A stretch of 64,000 bases of DNA from Microcebus murinus. Taxonomy: Eukaryota; Chordata; Mammalia; Primates; Cheirogaleidae. This document shows positions 49,623-61,249 of the stretch, piece by piece. The DNA lies in the NCBI RefSeq assembly GCF_040939455.1, contig NC_134108.1, positions 49,227,501-49,291,500 on the forward strand. Direction: 5' to 3'. The translations under genes and the position numbers were made by a program. The notes beneath the pieces were generated by a model. It made no database searches. It was not told where the DNA came from and was given only the letters and a program-made list of their open reading frames with translations. The number at the start of each line of letters is the position of its first letter. Positions within the stretch are counted from its first letter, which is position 1.

Positions 49623-50360
49623 TATGGAACAGTAAAAAGTTAACTTATCAGCTAGGAAGTAGGCTCAAATCCCAGACCCTGACAAAAGTGATATAGGTAA
49701 TTATATTGCCTGAGCTCTTTCTGATCTGATAGGTGTTGGATTATCCTGAACAGCATTTAATGAACTACTATGTTTTTCCACTTGGTCAATATTTTTTGAG
49801 ACTTCCTTATTAGAAGGGGCCCTTTGCCTTCATCATTGTTGAACAGTAATTAGCAGGTCTGGACTCCATCATATCCCATTTGTAGAACTGGATTAAGTAA
49901 ATTTAAGTCCTCCCTTTTTAGTCACAGGTAGGGACAAAGCCTAGAGTTTATAAACATTATCAATTTTCTCCCAAATAACTATGCATTAGGCATTAGCATA
50001 ATGATTTCCTCATCAAAACATTAATGAATAATGAAATGATATTCATAAAATTAAGGAATAATTTTAACTGACTAAAGCTTTGAGTTTTATAGTATTTTTC
50101 AACAGATTAGGCTAATATAAAAACCTTTAAACAGAAACATGGCAGTAGTGTCTGGAAAACCAAGATAACCAGATGGTTGCCAGGTGAGAGCCCTTGCTCA
50201 CTTTGTCTAACCCCCCTGAACCCCTGGAGGGGGCTAATTTTCCAGTGCAGGTACTGAAACTAATTCATTCAGAAAGTGACAAAACCAAGTATGGCATTGG
50301 AAAAATGCATACCTCTTTAATAACATGACATTTTAATAACATTTTGAATAATCTGCTTGA

Positions 50361-50716
<356 letters not shown>

Positions 50717-50856
50717 CTTTTCAGTTCTTTGGGATGTATTTTCAATGGTCCTAGCTAAATAGGTTGAAAGCAACAGATTCCAAGTTAAGAATTTTTATTT
50801 GCTCAGATGTAGAAAGAGACGAGTGCTCTCAGGAGCACTTCCCACTGCACACTCAC

Positions 50857-50968
50857 GGGGCTCCGCATTCTGTCAGTCGCGGTTTGTTGCTTGAGGAGGA
50901 AGGCGTTCAGCATCATGTCCCGCAGCCCCACCTTTTCTAGCTGAATAGACACGAAGGCCTCTGGAGCC
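50857..50968 (-). CDS. CCDC162: CCDC162 exon 8 of window
   Basis: 112 nt: 1 nt plus 37 codons, residues 356-392, ending in phase 0. Acceptor tgctcacttgtcag, donor CCC/gtgagt (strong +3 to +6). The protein is APEAFVSIQLEKVGLRDMML then NAFLLKQQTATDRMRSP. The helical character with Leu and charged residues resumes here after the linker in exon 7. Confidence 0.93.
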
Positions 50969-51782
50969 CTGACAAGTGAGCAGAGATGTGAGAGGCCAAG
51001 GTGAGAGGTAAGTGGACATTTAGCACAAAGATAACTCATGTTACTGGGCATTGCAGCAGGAGGGCAGGTGGGTCTGTCTTCATGGTTCTCACCTGCTTCA
51101 AGTGTTTCTGATTATTCACCAGGGATGCTGATGTGTCGCCATCCTTCCTGGGGACCCCCATGTGTCTGAAGCAGTCCCTCCTTGGTCCCAAACTCCACAG
51201 TCCAGCTTGTGCTAGTGTTTGTACTACCCACGTCCCCTTGTGCCCTCCTGGCCTTAACTGTAGGGATACCTCGGCTAAGTGGCCTCCCAGGGGTGCTTAT
51301 GACTAGATATATTGGTCTTAAACCTTCCATCCACACTGGAGAACTTAAGGCACCTGAATTTTGGCCATGTGGCAGATTAATGTCATCCTGAGTAGCAGAG
51401 TTGCTTTGCCTGTTATTATTTTTTATTCTAAATTTGCCAGAATTAAATTAGAGTATCATTGGTAGGCCCCAATAAAATACTCAGAGTAATCATAATTATT
51501 ACAGAATATGAATATCTGTCCCTGTCATGGTGAAAAGAGATCAAGACAGAATAGGGAATCCCTGATTTATAGACATGTCTCTGTAGAGGCCACTCTTCTC
51601 TGACAACTCACCGTCCTATTGTTCTAAGCAATGCTAAAACCTTTGTTAGAATAGTGAGGGCAGTTCTATGCTTTTCAATTTAAGACAGTATGTGGAAAAT
51701 TTGGAGAGGCCTCTAACTCTTCTTCCTTGTAATCTACCTCTTCAAAGTTTGGAAAGCATACACCTCTTTGAAGTTTAAAGTT

Positions 51783-51848
51783 GAAGGAGGAAAAGAGAAA
51801 GAGACAGAAAAAGAGAAGAGAGGAGGAGAAAGAGCAGAAAAGAGGTTA
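51783..51848 (+). repeat. GA-rich polypurine stretch
   Basis: About 65 nt almost free of pyrimidines (gaaggaggaaaagagaaaga and onward). Confidence 0.85.
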
Positions 51849-52067
51849 AAATTAGAAACTGTTGACTGTCCTTCATAGATTGGAGTATACTGGAAGGAGG
51901 TGAGCCTTCTCAGTTTTCACACAAGGTCTTTATATAAGGTATTAAAAAATACAACACATGCCAGCCACTCTGAGAGTTTAGACTCCTTAAATCCCACACT
52001 ACTTTATCAATTGACTTAAAAGACGACATTTTTGTTAAGCAATACCAGCCCCATCCAGGTACAGTAC

Positions 52068-52225
52068 CTTTTGGTAGCCTGAAATCTTTCTGAAGAATGA
52101 GTAAGGGTGTCTGGGGCTTTGGGACTTGGAGCTAACAGCAAGCTCTCTCTGCCATTCACAATTCGGGAATGTCTTCTTCTGGTTGGACCCAAGCCACCAT
52201 GATTTCTCAGATCTGAACCTATTTC
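52068..52225 (-). CDS. CCDC162: CCDC162 exon 7 of window
   Basis: 158 nt, residues 303-354 plus 2 nt of an Arg codon. Acceptor aacattctag, donor AAAAG/gtactg. The protein is EIGSDLRNHGGLGPTRRRHS at the start, then a Ser/Pro-rich part (LLLAPSPKAPDTLTHSS) ending ERFQATK. This is the least ordered-looking section of the window's protein: basic (RRRHSR) and rich in Ser, Pro and Thr, so probably a flexible linker. AG+G gives Arg, joining to APEAFVSIQ. Confidence 0.92.
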
Positions 52226-52489
52226 CTAGAATGTTTTAAGCCAAAATGAATTAAATTTGTTGGATGTATAAACCCTGCAGTACTAGCTATAAAATGATCT
52301 CACAGCCACACTGAATCCAAACACATGTAAACGCCTGGGTATGTGAGAGAGGAGGAGTGGCAGGAAGAGAGATAACCCTTTGCACAATGACGGGGTGAGG
52401 CACTAAATGTGACTATTTCCAGAATAGAGTGCAATTGTCTAAAGTCTGCTGAGTTCGACAGTTATAAATTAATCGAGCTTGACAGTTCC

Positions 52490-53075
52490 TCAAATTATGA
52501 AGTATAAAGTTACCATATGACCTAAGCAATTCCATTCCTAGGTATGTATCCAGGAACACTGAAAACATATGTCATCACAAAAACCTATACACAAATGTTC
52601 ATAGTAGTATTATTCCTATCAGCCCAAAAGTAAAACAACCCAACATATGTCAATTGGTGAATGGATAAACACAATGTGGTATAGTCATAAAATGAAATAT
52701 TATTCACCAATAAAAAGGAATGAAGTACTGATACCTGCACAACATGGATAAATTTTGAGAACATTATGCTAAGTGAAAAAAGCCAGACACAAAAGGCCAC
52801 ATGTTATATGATTCCTTTTATATAAAATGTCCAGACTAGGCAAATCTTTGGAGACAGAAAGTAGATTAGTGGTTACTAGAGACTGAGCAGGGGAGTGACT
52901 GCTAATAGGTACAGGGTTTCTTTAGGGAGTGATTAAAATGTTTTGGAATTAGATAACAGTGATGACAGCACAACCTTGTGAATATACTAAAAACCATGGA
53001 ATTATACATTATAAAAGGGTAAATTTTATGTTATATGAATTATATCTCAATAACCCAAACAAAAAAATCCAAAAA
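52490..53075 (+). mobile_element. Old L1 3' region, plus orientation
   Basis: 'taagcaattccattcctagg', 'attggtgaatggataaacac', 'aacattatgctaagtgaaaa' and 'ggtaaattttatgttatatg' form the complete sense L1M 3' series. It fills most of the intron between exons 6 and 7. Confidence 0.88.
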
Positions 53076-53345
53076 ATCTGGAGAAAAGGAGTGTATATAT
53101 TATGGTACCTTTTGAGTAAAAAAGAAGATTCAAATGTATTTGCTTACTTTTGCAAAAAGAATTATGGGAAGGGTAAACCAGAAAACAATGGAATCATTTA
53201 TCTACAGAGGGTAAGGGTTGGGAACAGGATATTTTCTGCTGCATGATTCTAGTCAGTCAATATCATAGAGTTACACATAAAGGAAAAAGTATTAGCACAT
53301 CCCTGAAAATCAAGAGATCCAGTAAGGATTTTGTTGTACATTGAT

Positions 53346-53512
53346 TCACAAATAGGAAAGAAGAGAGGGAAGAAAAGAGGAAAGTAAGAAAAATAAAAAG
53401 AGAGGAGGAAAGAGGGAGAGGGTGAGAGAGAGGGAGAAAGGGAGAAGGAGAAACAAGAAGGAAGGAAGGTAAGGAGGAAGGAAGAGAGAGAGGAAGAAAG
53501 CAAAGGGGCAGC
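53346..53512 (+). repeat. Long polypurine tract
   Basis: Roughly 165 nt of G/A sequence with very few pyrimidines (aggaaagaagagagggaaga and onward). In the transcript of the minus-strand gene this is a polypyrimidine run starting about 60 nt after exon 6. Confidence 0.92.
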
Positions 53513-53571
53513 CTGACATTAGCTGGTGGTAGTGGTAATATGACTCCAGCTTCTCTATCAAGCAGGCTGAC

Positions 53572-53709
53572 CTTGACATGGGCAGGATGGTCCCCTCGAG
53601 GGACAAGATAGAAGTACACCTGCTGGACAGCCACCATCAAAGCATTTTTATGAGCAGCTTGGCATGCAAGGGTCACTTGCATATTTTCCACTCCTGAATG
53701 GAGCAAGAG
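53572..53709 (-). CDS. CCDC162: CCDC162 exon 6 of window
   Basis: 138 nt, 46 codons, residues 257-302, phase 0 at both ends. Acceptor tctttatttag, donor AAG/gtcagc. The protein starts LLLHSGVENMQVTLACQAAH and ends VYFYLVPRGDHPAHVK. Because the length is a multiple of three and both phases are 0, this exon could be skipped without a frameshift. A polypurine tract of about 165 nt on the plus strand lies roughly 60 nt inside the downstream intron, so the nascent RNA has a long pyrimidine run there. Confidence 0.92.
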
Positions 53710-54060
53710 CTAAATAAAGAAAACATGAAAGGTGTTAGGCATTTCTTGCATAAAGAAGGAGGTGAGGTTGAGGGTTGAGATCACCACTTATTCAACATGT
53801 AAATACATGAATTAAGCATGGATTCATGAGCTAAATAAAATTATTTTCTTTGTGAATTACCAGGTCTCAGGTATTTTGTAATAGCAACAGAAAATGAACT
53901 AAGACAACCATCATTATTAATTATGAAGTTGGAAGCTTTTCTTATAGATGGGAGCTAAATTTATATGCATAAGTATTACGATTTTTTTTAAAGGAATACA
54001 TGAGCAAATTGCTTTATTTTAGTTTATTTTCTTTTTTAAAAAATAAATTAAATGGTTTAC

Positions 54061-54154
54061 CTTAAGGATGCCTTCTTTTGTATAAAAACTAAATTTGCCA
54101 ACTTGGTTATCATCTAACTCAGAGATGGCTAAGACAAGAGTAGGAGGAGAATAT
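54061..54154 (-). CDS. CCDC162: CCDC162 exon 5 of window
   Basis: 94 nt: 1 nt plus 31 codons, residues 226-256, ending in phase 0. Acceptor attcttcttgcag, donor AAG/gtaaac. The protein is YSPPTLVLAISELDDNQVGK followed by FSFYTKEGILK. The other two frames hit stops. Its short alternating hydrophobic runs continue the probable beta-rich section begun in exon 4. Confidence 0.92.
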
Positions 54155-54746
54155 CTGCAAGAAGAAATATGAAGTTGTTTTGATGTGACATGCCACTGAT
54201 TAAGAAATGCCCATTCTGAGGGAACAGAATGGCATGTGATCAGATCTGAAAAGTCAGTAGTAATAGCAAATGCAAAGTTTTATACAAGATGATATTTCAA
54301 TCGAAAGACCATAAGGACTCTGGGGTCTTTTCAGTCCTTACTGGACTTGATCTCTCTGCGGTTTGGTTGTGGTAACCATGCCACAATGTTTGAAATTCTT
54401 TTCCTTGATCACCCTTACACTACTCTGTCCTGTTTTTTCTCTTCTTGACCAGAGCTGTTCAGGATCCCTCACTGACTCTTTCCATTGAATACTCTCCTAA
54501 ATGCTGTCCAATTATTACTTTCTCCTGTGGTTCCAACAACCATCTAAATAGTCTTTACAGCCAAGTTCTCACATTGGGACATGGTCCTTTGTCTATAACT
54601 ATGAAACGTTTTCAAGTAATTTCATATCTAACAATCTTTGTTTCTTCATCTATAAATGGGGATATCACCTATCTCATATTAAGTGGGATAATATGCATGA
54701 ATGTGCTTTTTAAAATGTAAGTCACAATACTCATGATGTCTGGTGT

Positions 54747-55075
54747 AGTTGGCCCTCCATATCCATGGGTTCCTCATCCATGAATTCAATCAACAACAGA
54801 TAAAAAATATTTAGAAAAATAACACAACAAAAGGTAACAATACAACAGTAAAAATAATATAAACAAAAACCATATAGTATAACAACTATTTACATAGCAT
54901 TTACATTATATTAATCATTATAAGTAATGCAGAGATGATTTAATGTATAAGGGGGAATGTGAGCACGTTATACACAAATGCTATACCATTTTATATAAGG
55001 GACTTGAGCAGCCTTGGATTTTGGTAACGAAGGGAGTCCTGGAACCAATCGCCCATAAACACCGAGGGACAACTA
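54747..55075 (+). mobile_element. Tigger/MER2-type DNA transposon
   Basis: The left end is agttggccctccatatccat and the right end is caccgagggacaactata, inverted complements flanked by TA. The interior has 'tatttacatagcatttacat' and 'ataagggacttgagcagcct'. It is nonautonomous, with no transposase frame. Confidence 0.85.
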
Positions 55076-55545
55076 TATATGCTGTTGTTATAACAGCACA
55101 CCAAAGTGGCAACTTTAAGGAATTAGCATACATTAAATAAATGCAAACTCAAGACACAATTCTTTGAATGCATATACCCTGCTCTGGGAATTCAGAAGGT
55201 TCCCCTTCTCTTGCAGCACCTCTGGATCATCACTGGGAGGACCAATCATGGCTTGGCCAGACCACAGAGCATTCAGAGAGTTTGTGCCAATTGGTGGATT
55301 TCAACTGAACAAAAATGTGCCCTATTTTTACAGCAGTATAAAATACTAACTCAGCAGGAGGACCTGGAAGAGCCAGAGAACAGTGTGGCTCCAGACATTT
55401 TTTTCCAGCTGGAGACCTAGCCTCACCCGAGGCCCAATCACACTTCCTGCCTTGGCTTCTGCAGATATCTCCATGTCCTTACAGTGAGTTCTGTTTTGGT
55501 TTAGCTAGTGTGGCAGGATAGTGCAGGGAGGGTTTTTTTTGTGTT

Positions 55546-55762
55546 TTTTTTTTTGCCTGTAGGATATATTTGGCGATGTCTGGAGACATCTTTGATGTCA
55601 GAAACAGTGGAAGAGAGGTGTGGGGTATTGGGGTTCTACTGGCATCTACTGGGTAGAAGTGAGGAATTCTGCTAAACAACCTAAGTCACACAGGACAGTC
55701 CCCTATAACAAAGACTTATCCAGCCCCACATTTCAGTAGTGCCAAAGTTGAGAAATCCTGGG
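55546..55762 (+). mobile_element. MER20 (hAT)
   Basis: 'atttggcgatgtctggagac', 'tactggcatctactgggtag', 'taacaaagacttatccagcc' and the end 'gtgccaaagttgagaaatcc' match MER20. Confidence 0.88.
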
Positions 55763-56617
55763 ATACTATATTCTATCATCCACCCCTTCCTTCCACCCCT
55801 GCTCCTTTATCTTACTAACACATGAGAGATGTGTTTTAAGCAGTGATCCACATTAGCAAAACAGAGGTGACTTTGCCTCCTTGGAGTCACTTTTTCCTTC
55901 CCCTAGGGGGAAGGGCAGACTAGCAGAGAAGGAAAGAAGAGGGAGACAGAAGTTTCTCCTCCCTACACATCAAAGGCTGACTCTATGAGGAAAAAAAAGA
56001 TTCCTTCCCCGGACTGAGTAGATTCATGATCTATTCCTAGCAAAAGTGTTTTCTTTCAGGCAATGGGCTGAATCTATGGGCATGAGAGGGAGGTTTCACT
56101 GGTCTGAGTTGGCTTCTGCCACTAACCAACAAAGGAGTCTGGCAGATGTTAGATTTATACAATGTGGTATAGTTTCAAGGAAACAACTGCTCAGAAAACT
56201 TACGTGACTTCTTTCTGGTTCCAAAGACAGTGAGAGAAGAAACCTGAACTTCTGATCCATGGCTCTTGCTCTGTCAGACCGACCCTCACACCCCCTTCTA
56301 CCTGGAAGTAACATGTTCTGGGAAGCTGCTGAGCCTGTGATTTCATCAGATTTGCGTTCTCTGACGTGGTGTTTTCATCTCTCAGTTACTCAGTGCTTTT
56401 AAATCTGATTGTCCTCCTCAACAGAGATCTTATTTTCCCCCCTCTTATTAAAAAAAGAAAGGAAAAGAAAAAAACCCAGCATCATAGCAGATAGACTATA
56501 AAGAAGAAAATTTAGAAATGTGATTGCACTTGCATGTCCAACGGTGAGAGGGATTATTTTTCACTGGTTATTGATTCTACCACTACATTATTTTCCCTTT
56601 GACCCTCTCAAGCTCAC

Positions 56618-56773
56618 CTATCTACCTGACTGCTGTCCTCCAGCAGAGAGGTTATAAAGACAGGAGTTGGTTGGTCCACCTTGTCCTTGTGTGATGCAAA
56701 TTCAAAGTGAACAGGCCTCAGATACAGATGGAACTCTTCAAAACCCATCTCCAATGCCAATTCCTTATAGAGC
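56618..56773 (-). CDS. CCDC162: CCDC162 exon 4 of window
   Basis: 156 nt, residues 174-224 plus 2 nt. Acceptor is a long pyrimidine tract ending cttttag; donor is GATAG/gtgagc. The protein begins LYKELALEMGFEEFHLYLRP and ends TPVFITSLLEDSSQVD. A GT eight bases earlier (gtagat) is the weaker donor and would leave the frame out of phase with exon 5, so gtgagc is chosen. The joined codon AG+A gives Arg, followed by YSPPTLVLAI. The FEEFHLYLRPVHFEF segment has alternating hydrophobic residues that suggest beta strands, in contrast to the helical exons around it. Confidence 0.93.
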
Positions 56774-57529
56774 CTAAAAGAAAAAAAAAAAGAGCCAAAG
56801 ACATTTGTTAGTGCTTTCTCCTAAAAGGAAAAGCAAGTGGCAAGAAAACCAAAACATCTGAACAAGCACAAAAACAAAAGCCAAACAAGAGTGAGCCCAG
56901 GACCGTGTGAGGTGAATGAGTCACAAAGGTCTCATGTTCTGCTCTTGCTGTGACAGTTACAGATGGTAGGAGATATGCTTGAATGCTTTCTCAACTCTCA
57001 TTTCCTGCAAGCCAGCCGCTGACCTCAGAGTCCTCATGAGGTCACCAATGTGCCTCAATACAACCTTCACTATCTTCTCTTTGGGCTCCTCACAGCTGAT
57101 CTCTCTGTCCCCTCCTTGAGGAACATCTTTGTTCTCCTGGATCCGGGATCTGCTTGCTCCTGCCTAACGACCACTCTCTCTGTCTTCACTGGCTTCTCCT
57201 CCTCCTTGTTTTCAAATTCTGATGGGTTCCAAACCTGGCCCTCTTCTCATCCACTACATCCCCTAGTTGGTTGGGGAGTACGTGCAACCCCAGGCCCTCA
57301 GACCAATCCTTCGTGTAAAAACCTGTGACCCTCATCTCTCTCCCGACTCGAGACTCTGAACTCCGATCCCAAGTCCATGGGGCCTGATGCATGGCTCCAT
57401 GTAGTTGTCCCTCTGGCATCTCAGCCTTACATACATGTCTACAATGCTTTCCCCCTTCCCTAACACCCCACTTCTAACACATTCCTCCCTCTTGAGAAGT
57501 TGGCACATGAAGGCTTAATTCTTGGCACC

Positions 57530-57945
57530 TATATTAGTTTGCTAGGGCTGCTATAACAAAGTACCACAGAAACACACTAAGAATTAAGCGGCTTAAACAA
57601 TAGAAATTTATTGTTTCAGTCATAGAGGCTAGAAGTGAGTGATCAAGGTGTCAGCAGGGTTGGTTCCTGTGAGAGAAGGATCTGTTCCAGGCCTCTCTCG
57701 TTGGCTCTAGATGGCTGTCTTCTCCTTCTGCCTTCACATGGTCTTCCCTCTGTGTGTCTGTGTCCAAATTTCCTCTTCTTATGAGGACACTGGTCGTATT
57801 GGATTGGGACCCACCCTAATAACTTCAGTTTAATTTCATTACTCTGTAAAGAGCGTATCTCCAAATAAGGTCACATTCTGAGGTACTAGGGGTCAGGACT
57901 TGAACATGAGAATTTTGGAGGGACACAATTCAACCCCTAATAGCC
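57530..57945 (+). mobile_element. LTR-like interspersed repeat of uncertain family
   Basis: 'tattagtttgctagggctgc', 'gcggcttaaacaatagaaat', 'cttcacatggtcttccctct' and 'ggagggacacaattcaaccc' form a widespread mammalian repeat consensus. I recognise the pattern but not the exact subfamily. Confidence 0.6.
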
Positions 57946-58149
57946 CATCTTCTAGGGAACTTTCCCTGATCCATTTAGAAAGAATGAAACACCTCCTTTT
58001 CTGTACTCCCTTAGCTTTTTGTTCATATGAGTAGACATTACGTATCATTATACTGCATTATGGGTAATTTTTCATTATGAGCTCCCTTCAGGCAAGGATC
58101 ATAAATTATGCAGAGAAGTTAATAATATATTTGACCAGTAGTTTGAATT

Positions 58150-58330
58150 TTGCTCTTACTACTTTCTGATTGTATGATCTTAGACAAATTACTTAATTTT
58201 ATGAACCTCTATTTCCTTGCTGATAAAATGTTAATGTAACCCACCTCATAAGGATATTCTGAGAGTTAAGTGAAATAATATACATGAAGTCCCCAGTATA
58301 GACCCTGGCCACGGAAGGCTCTTAATAATG
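58150..58330 (+). mobile_element. MIR
   Basis: 'attgtatgatcttagacaaa', 'cctctatttccttgctgata' and 'ctcataaggatattctgaga' follow MIR through its 3' part. Confidence 0.78.
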
Positions 58331-58679
58331 GCTGGTGGTGGGTGACTGGACTCTTTATGTCTACAAGGGCCTCTCAAGAGAACCAGGGCACAACAGCACT
58401 CATGTCATTTTTTTACTTCTTTTTCTTTTTTTCTTATTTTTACTTATTTTTCTTTCTGACACCTGCACTCATACATATTTGCAACAAACCCTCTAGTTTC
58501 ATATTTTTTCTGCTTATGGAACATGCATGCTTGACACCTTACCATCATTTCATACTTGCACCTAAAACATAACTCATTAATTTCTCCTTCTACTCACTAA
58601 ACCCACCAGACCTATTAATACATGCTGTCACTGACTCATCTCTCTCCTTTCTCTAGGCCCTCTGCTATTCTCCTTCATT

Positions 58680-58900
58680 GCATTCAAGAGCAAATTCAAC
58701 CCATATTCCCTGAGTGTCTGGTGTGGCTCAGGCCCCATTCCAGGTAATGGGATATCATGGTAAACAATGTTGATGGGGCTTTTGCATTCAAGGAGAGCTT
58801 ATGCTCACAGGAAAACCAGTACGCCAATATTAAGCATCTAATTACGAGAAAATGTGCTGAATGGAGAGGAAACCCAGGTGCCAGTAGGAGGACTTAGCCT
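58680..58900 (-). mobile_element. LINE2-type fragment, minus orientation
   Basis: 'ccctgagtgtctggtgtggc' then 'ccattccaggtaatgggata' and 'attcaaggagagcttatgct' are the reverse complement of the L2-type 3' region. Confidence 0.55.
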
Positions 58901-59111
58901 ACCTGAGTGGTCAGAGGGGAACATGGGGAGGCTTGCAAAAAAGAAGGAACGAGGGAGCCAGTGGTCATTTTAGCCATTTAGAAAACTCATTCTAGCTGCT
59001 CTGGAGCAGAGAGGGGACGTGGCTTGTAGGCAGGAAGACCCATGGTGTGTTATTCCCCAGGTTTTGCCACCAAACTTATATTCCACCTGGATCCACCATT
59101 CCCCTACTGAC

Positions 59112-59314
59112 CGAGCTAAGTGTGCACTCTCCACACTCAGCTCTACCAGCCGGTGGCGCAGGGTCACGAGTTCCAGAAGTTTGGAAAACGTCTCCAGTTG
59201 CAGCACATGAGAATCTTGTCCTTGTTTCTGTCCTTCATCTGCTGCAGACTTGAGTGCAAGCAGGCCTATTTCCTCCACGAGAAAGGGATCTCCCATCACT
59301 TTAGCTGAAAACAG
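59112..59314 (-). CDS. CCDC162: CCDC162 exon 3 of window
   Basis: 203 nt, residues 106-172 plus 2 nt of an Arg codon. Acceptor tgctttcag, donor CTCG/gtcagt (the donor is non-consensus at +3 but otherwise good). The sequence starts LFSAKVMGDPFLVEEIGLL and ends RHRLVELSVESAHLA. It contains a long amphipathic stretch around LETFSKLLELVTLRHRLVEL that should form helix. The left-over CG plus the first G of exon 4 give Arg, so the frame continues HLA-R-LYKELALEMG. An inner AG at 59306-59305 could act as an alternative acceptor but would shift the frame. Confidence 0.92.
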
Positions 59315-59388
59315 CTGAAAGCAAGCAAAGTACTTTTTAAAACATAAAAGAAGAAATTCCACATTAAAACAAAATACTCTCAGCTGGG

Positions 59389-59672
59389 CATGTTGGCTCA
59401 CGCTTATAATCCCAGCATTTTGGGAGGTCGAGGCAAGAGGATCACTTGAGGCCAGGTATTTGAGACCAGCCTAAGCAACACTGAGAGACTCTGTCTCTAA
59501 AAAAAATAAGAAAAATTAGCCAGGCATGGTGGTGTGCCTGTGGTCCCAGATACTCAGGAGGCTGAGGCGGAAGGATCACTTGAGCCCAGGAGTTCAAGGT
59601 TGAAGTGAACTGTGAAGGCACCATTGCAGGTCAGCCTGGGCAACAGAGTGAGACCCTGTCTCTTAAAAAAAA
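59389..59672 (+). mobile_element. AluJ-like element
   Basis: The dimeric Alu starts gctgggcatgttggctcacg and ends in an A tail. The flanks repeat aaaatact(c/g)tcag (59374 onward and 59668 onward), with one mismatch. It carries older Alu features rather than the lemur linker. It is inserted close to exon 3, on its upstream side. Confidence 0.92.
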
Positions 59673-59689
59673 AAATACTGTCAGTGCTA

Positions 59690-59935
59690 CAGACTCTGGA
59701 TCCAGTTTTCCTGGCCTCAAGTCCTAGCTCTGCCACTTACAAGCTGTAAGATTTGGAGCAATTTACTCAATTTTGCCTTCACAGTTTTCTCATCTATAAA
59801 CTGGGGATAAGGATAACAACAGTATCTACTAGATACTAATAGATAATAACTACCTAATAGGGCTGTAGAGAGGGTTCAATGAGTTAATAGATGCAAAAGT
59901 ATTTGCTGTTACATTATGATAAATGTTTCAAGTCT
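59690..59935 (+). mobile_element. MIR
   Basis: 'agtcctagctctgccactta', 'agctgtaagatttggagcaa' and 'tctcatctataaactgggga' match the MIR core and 3' part. Confidence 0.85.
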
Positions 59936-60084
59936 AAATAAAAAATACTAGAAATTCCATAGACAACCTAAATAGAAATCTCTGCTTTTAAAAAGTATTT
60001 TCTTGGCCAATAACAATAACTTTTTAAACAGGGGTTTAAATATCCCCTGTTATTGCAGTTTCAAAATTGTAAAGTGTTTTTCTA

Positions 60085-60245
60085 CATTTATTAACTCATT
60101 TTTATTTGCATAAGATCCCCATAAAGTAGGCATCTCAGATGCCACTATTCCCTTTTATCAACGAGGGATTGGAAGCAACACTGACACTTTCCAAAGTCAC
60201 ATGGCAGTACTAATAGCCAACTTGGGCTTCCTAATTCCAAGTTCA
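60085..60245 (-). mobile_element. MIR, minus orientation
   Basis: 'catttttatttgcataagat', 'cttttatcaacgagggattg' and 'tttccaaagtcacatggcag' are the reverse of MIR. It runs up to the start of the hAT element at 60250. Confidence 0.7.
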
Positions 60246-60249
60246 GTAG

Positions 60250-60477
60250 CAGGAATCCTCAAACTTTTTAAAGACGGGGCCAGTTCACTGTCCCCTAGAC
60301 CATTGGAGGTCCGTTGGAGAGTGTGGCGCACATTCCACGCATGCGCACTGTGGGCCCGGGACGAGTCGGCTGCTAAGCAGGACAGGCAGCGGCTGCAAAA
60401 ACACCCGGCGGGCAGGATGGGAGAAATGTCCCTGGTGGGCTGCATGTGGCCCTCAGGCTGTAGTTTGAGGACCCCTA
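60250..60477 (+). mobile_element. Nonautonomous hAT element with preserved ends
   Basis: The ends are inverted: caggaatcctcaaact on the left, agtttgaggacccctA on the right. The middle is GC- and CpG-rich (cacgcatgcgcactg, cgggacgagtcggc). The right flank ctttagag fits the hAT duplication pattern; the left flank ttcagtag matches it only partly. The ends resemble Charlie-type elements such as OposCharlie1 as I recall them. Confidence 0.62.
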
Positions 60478-61132
60478 CTTTAGAGTGTGCCCAACTGCCT
60501 TTGTAGTCCTCCTGCACTCAGAGCAGGCCCTGAGTGACCTGTGAAGCGACCACGTTGTCCTTTAACATCCTTCTGCCTTGGTGAGTGCCTCTGCTCTAAC
60601 GTCTTTGCTGTCCTCTAACATACCACGCCCAGCAATGTCCATTCTGGGGATCCCCTACCTGCCTTTCCCTGTTTGGCTCCCAAGGGCAGATAAGCTCCCT
60701 TGTCACCTGCTTATCTACCAAAGCACCTGTCTACTCAAGAATGCTACTGCTAGGTTTTTAAAGTCTTCCAGAGTGATAACAAAGAGACCTATTACATTCC
60801 TGCCTGTCTTCTGAGGGCAATCCCTCCTCCATTTTCTGACCCAATACAGAAAATTCAGATAAAATTCAGATAAACATCAGTTTATCTGAATGTTTATCAC
60901 TTCAAGGTGCAAATTTGAACACATTTCAGAAATTTTAATTAAAACTATTTGGCATCAGTGAGAGACTAGACAGGTATCCCAGATATTCACTATAATTTAT
61001 AAGAGAATTTCAAATACATTTTAAAAATATGGTACCATAGTCAATGTGAGAAAATCTTCAATGAATCGTCGTAGGATAAATGGCTGGTAATTTGGGAAAA
61101 AATTCAATTTTAACTTGTACCTCACATATCTC

Positions 61133-61182
61133 TCTCTCACACACACACATACACACATGCAGTCTCTCTCTCTCCCTCTCTC
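61133..61182 (+). repeat. (CA)n/(CT)n compound simple repeat
   Basis: A run of ctctctcacacacacacata followed by cacacatgcagtctctctctctccctctctcc. Confidence 0.9.
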
Positions 61183-61249
61183 CAGTGAAATTTTAAAGTA
61201 GTTAAATGTTTTTAAAAGTTTTTAAAATAAAACCAAATCCTTAAAAAAA

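Larger units (their letters stand above)
54155..56617. other. Intron between exons 4 and 5
   Basis: Contains the Tigger and MER20 copies. The remaining sequence (54160-54740, 55080-55540, 55770-56610) shows no exon or repeat I can name. Confidence 0.6.
56774..59111. other. Intron between exons 3 and 4
   Basis: Holds an LTR-like repeat (57530), a MIR and an L2-type fragment. 57000-57500 is pyrimidine-rich and unclassified. No exon is needed by phase. Confidence 0.6.

Noticed and set aside
53249..53706. Long minus-strand frame (147 codons) across exon 6 and the polypurine tract
   Set aside because: Only the first 46 codons after the acceptor are exon 6. The rest is Ser/Leu/Pro low-complexity translation of the pyrimidine tract beyond a good donor.
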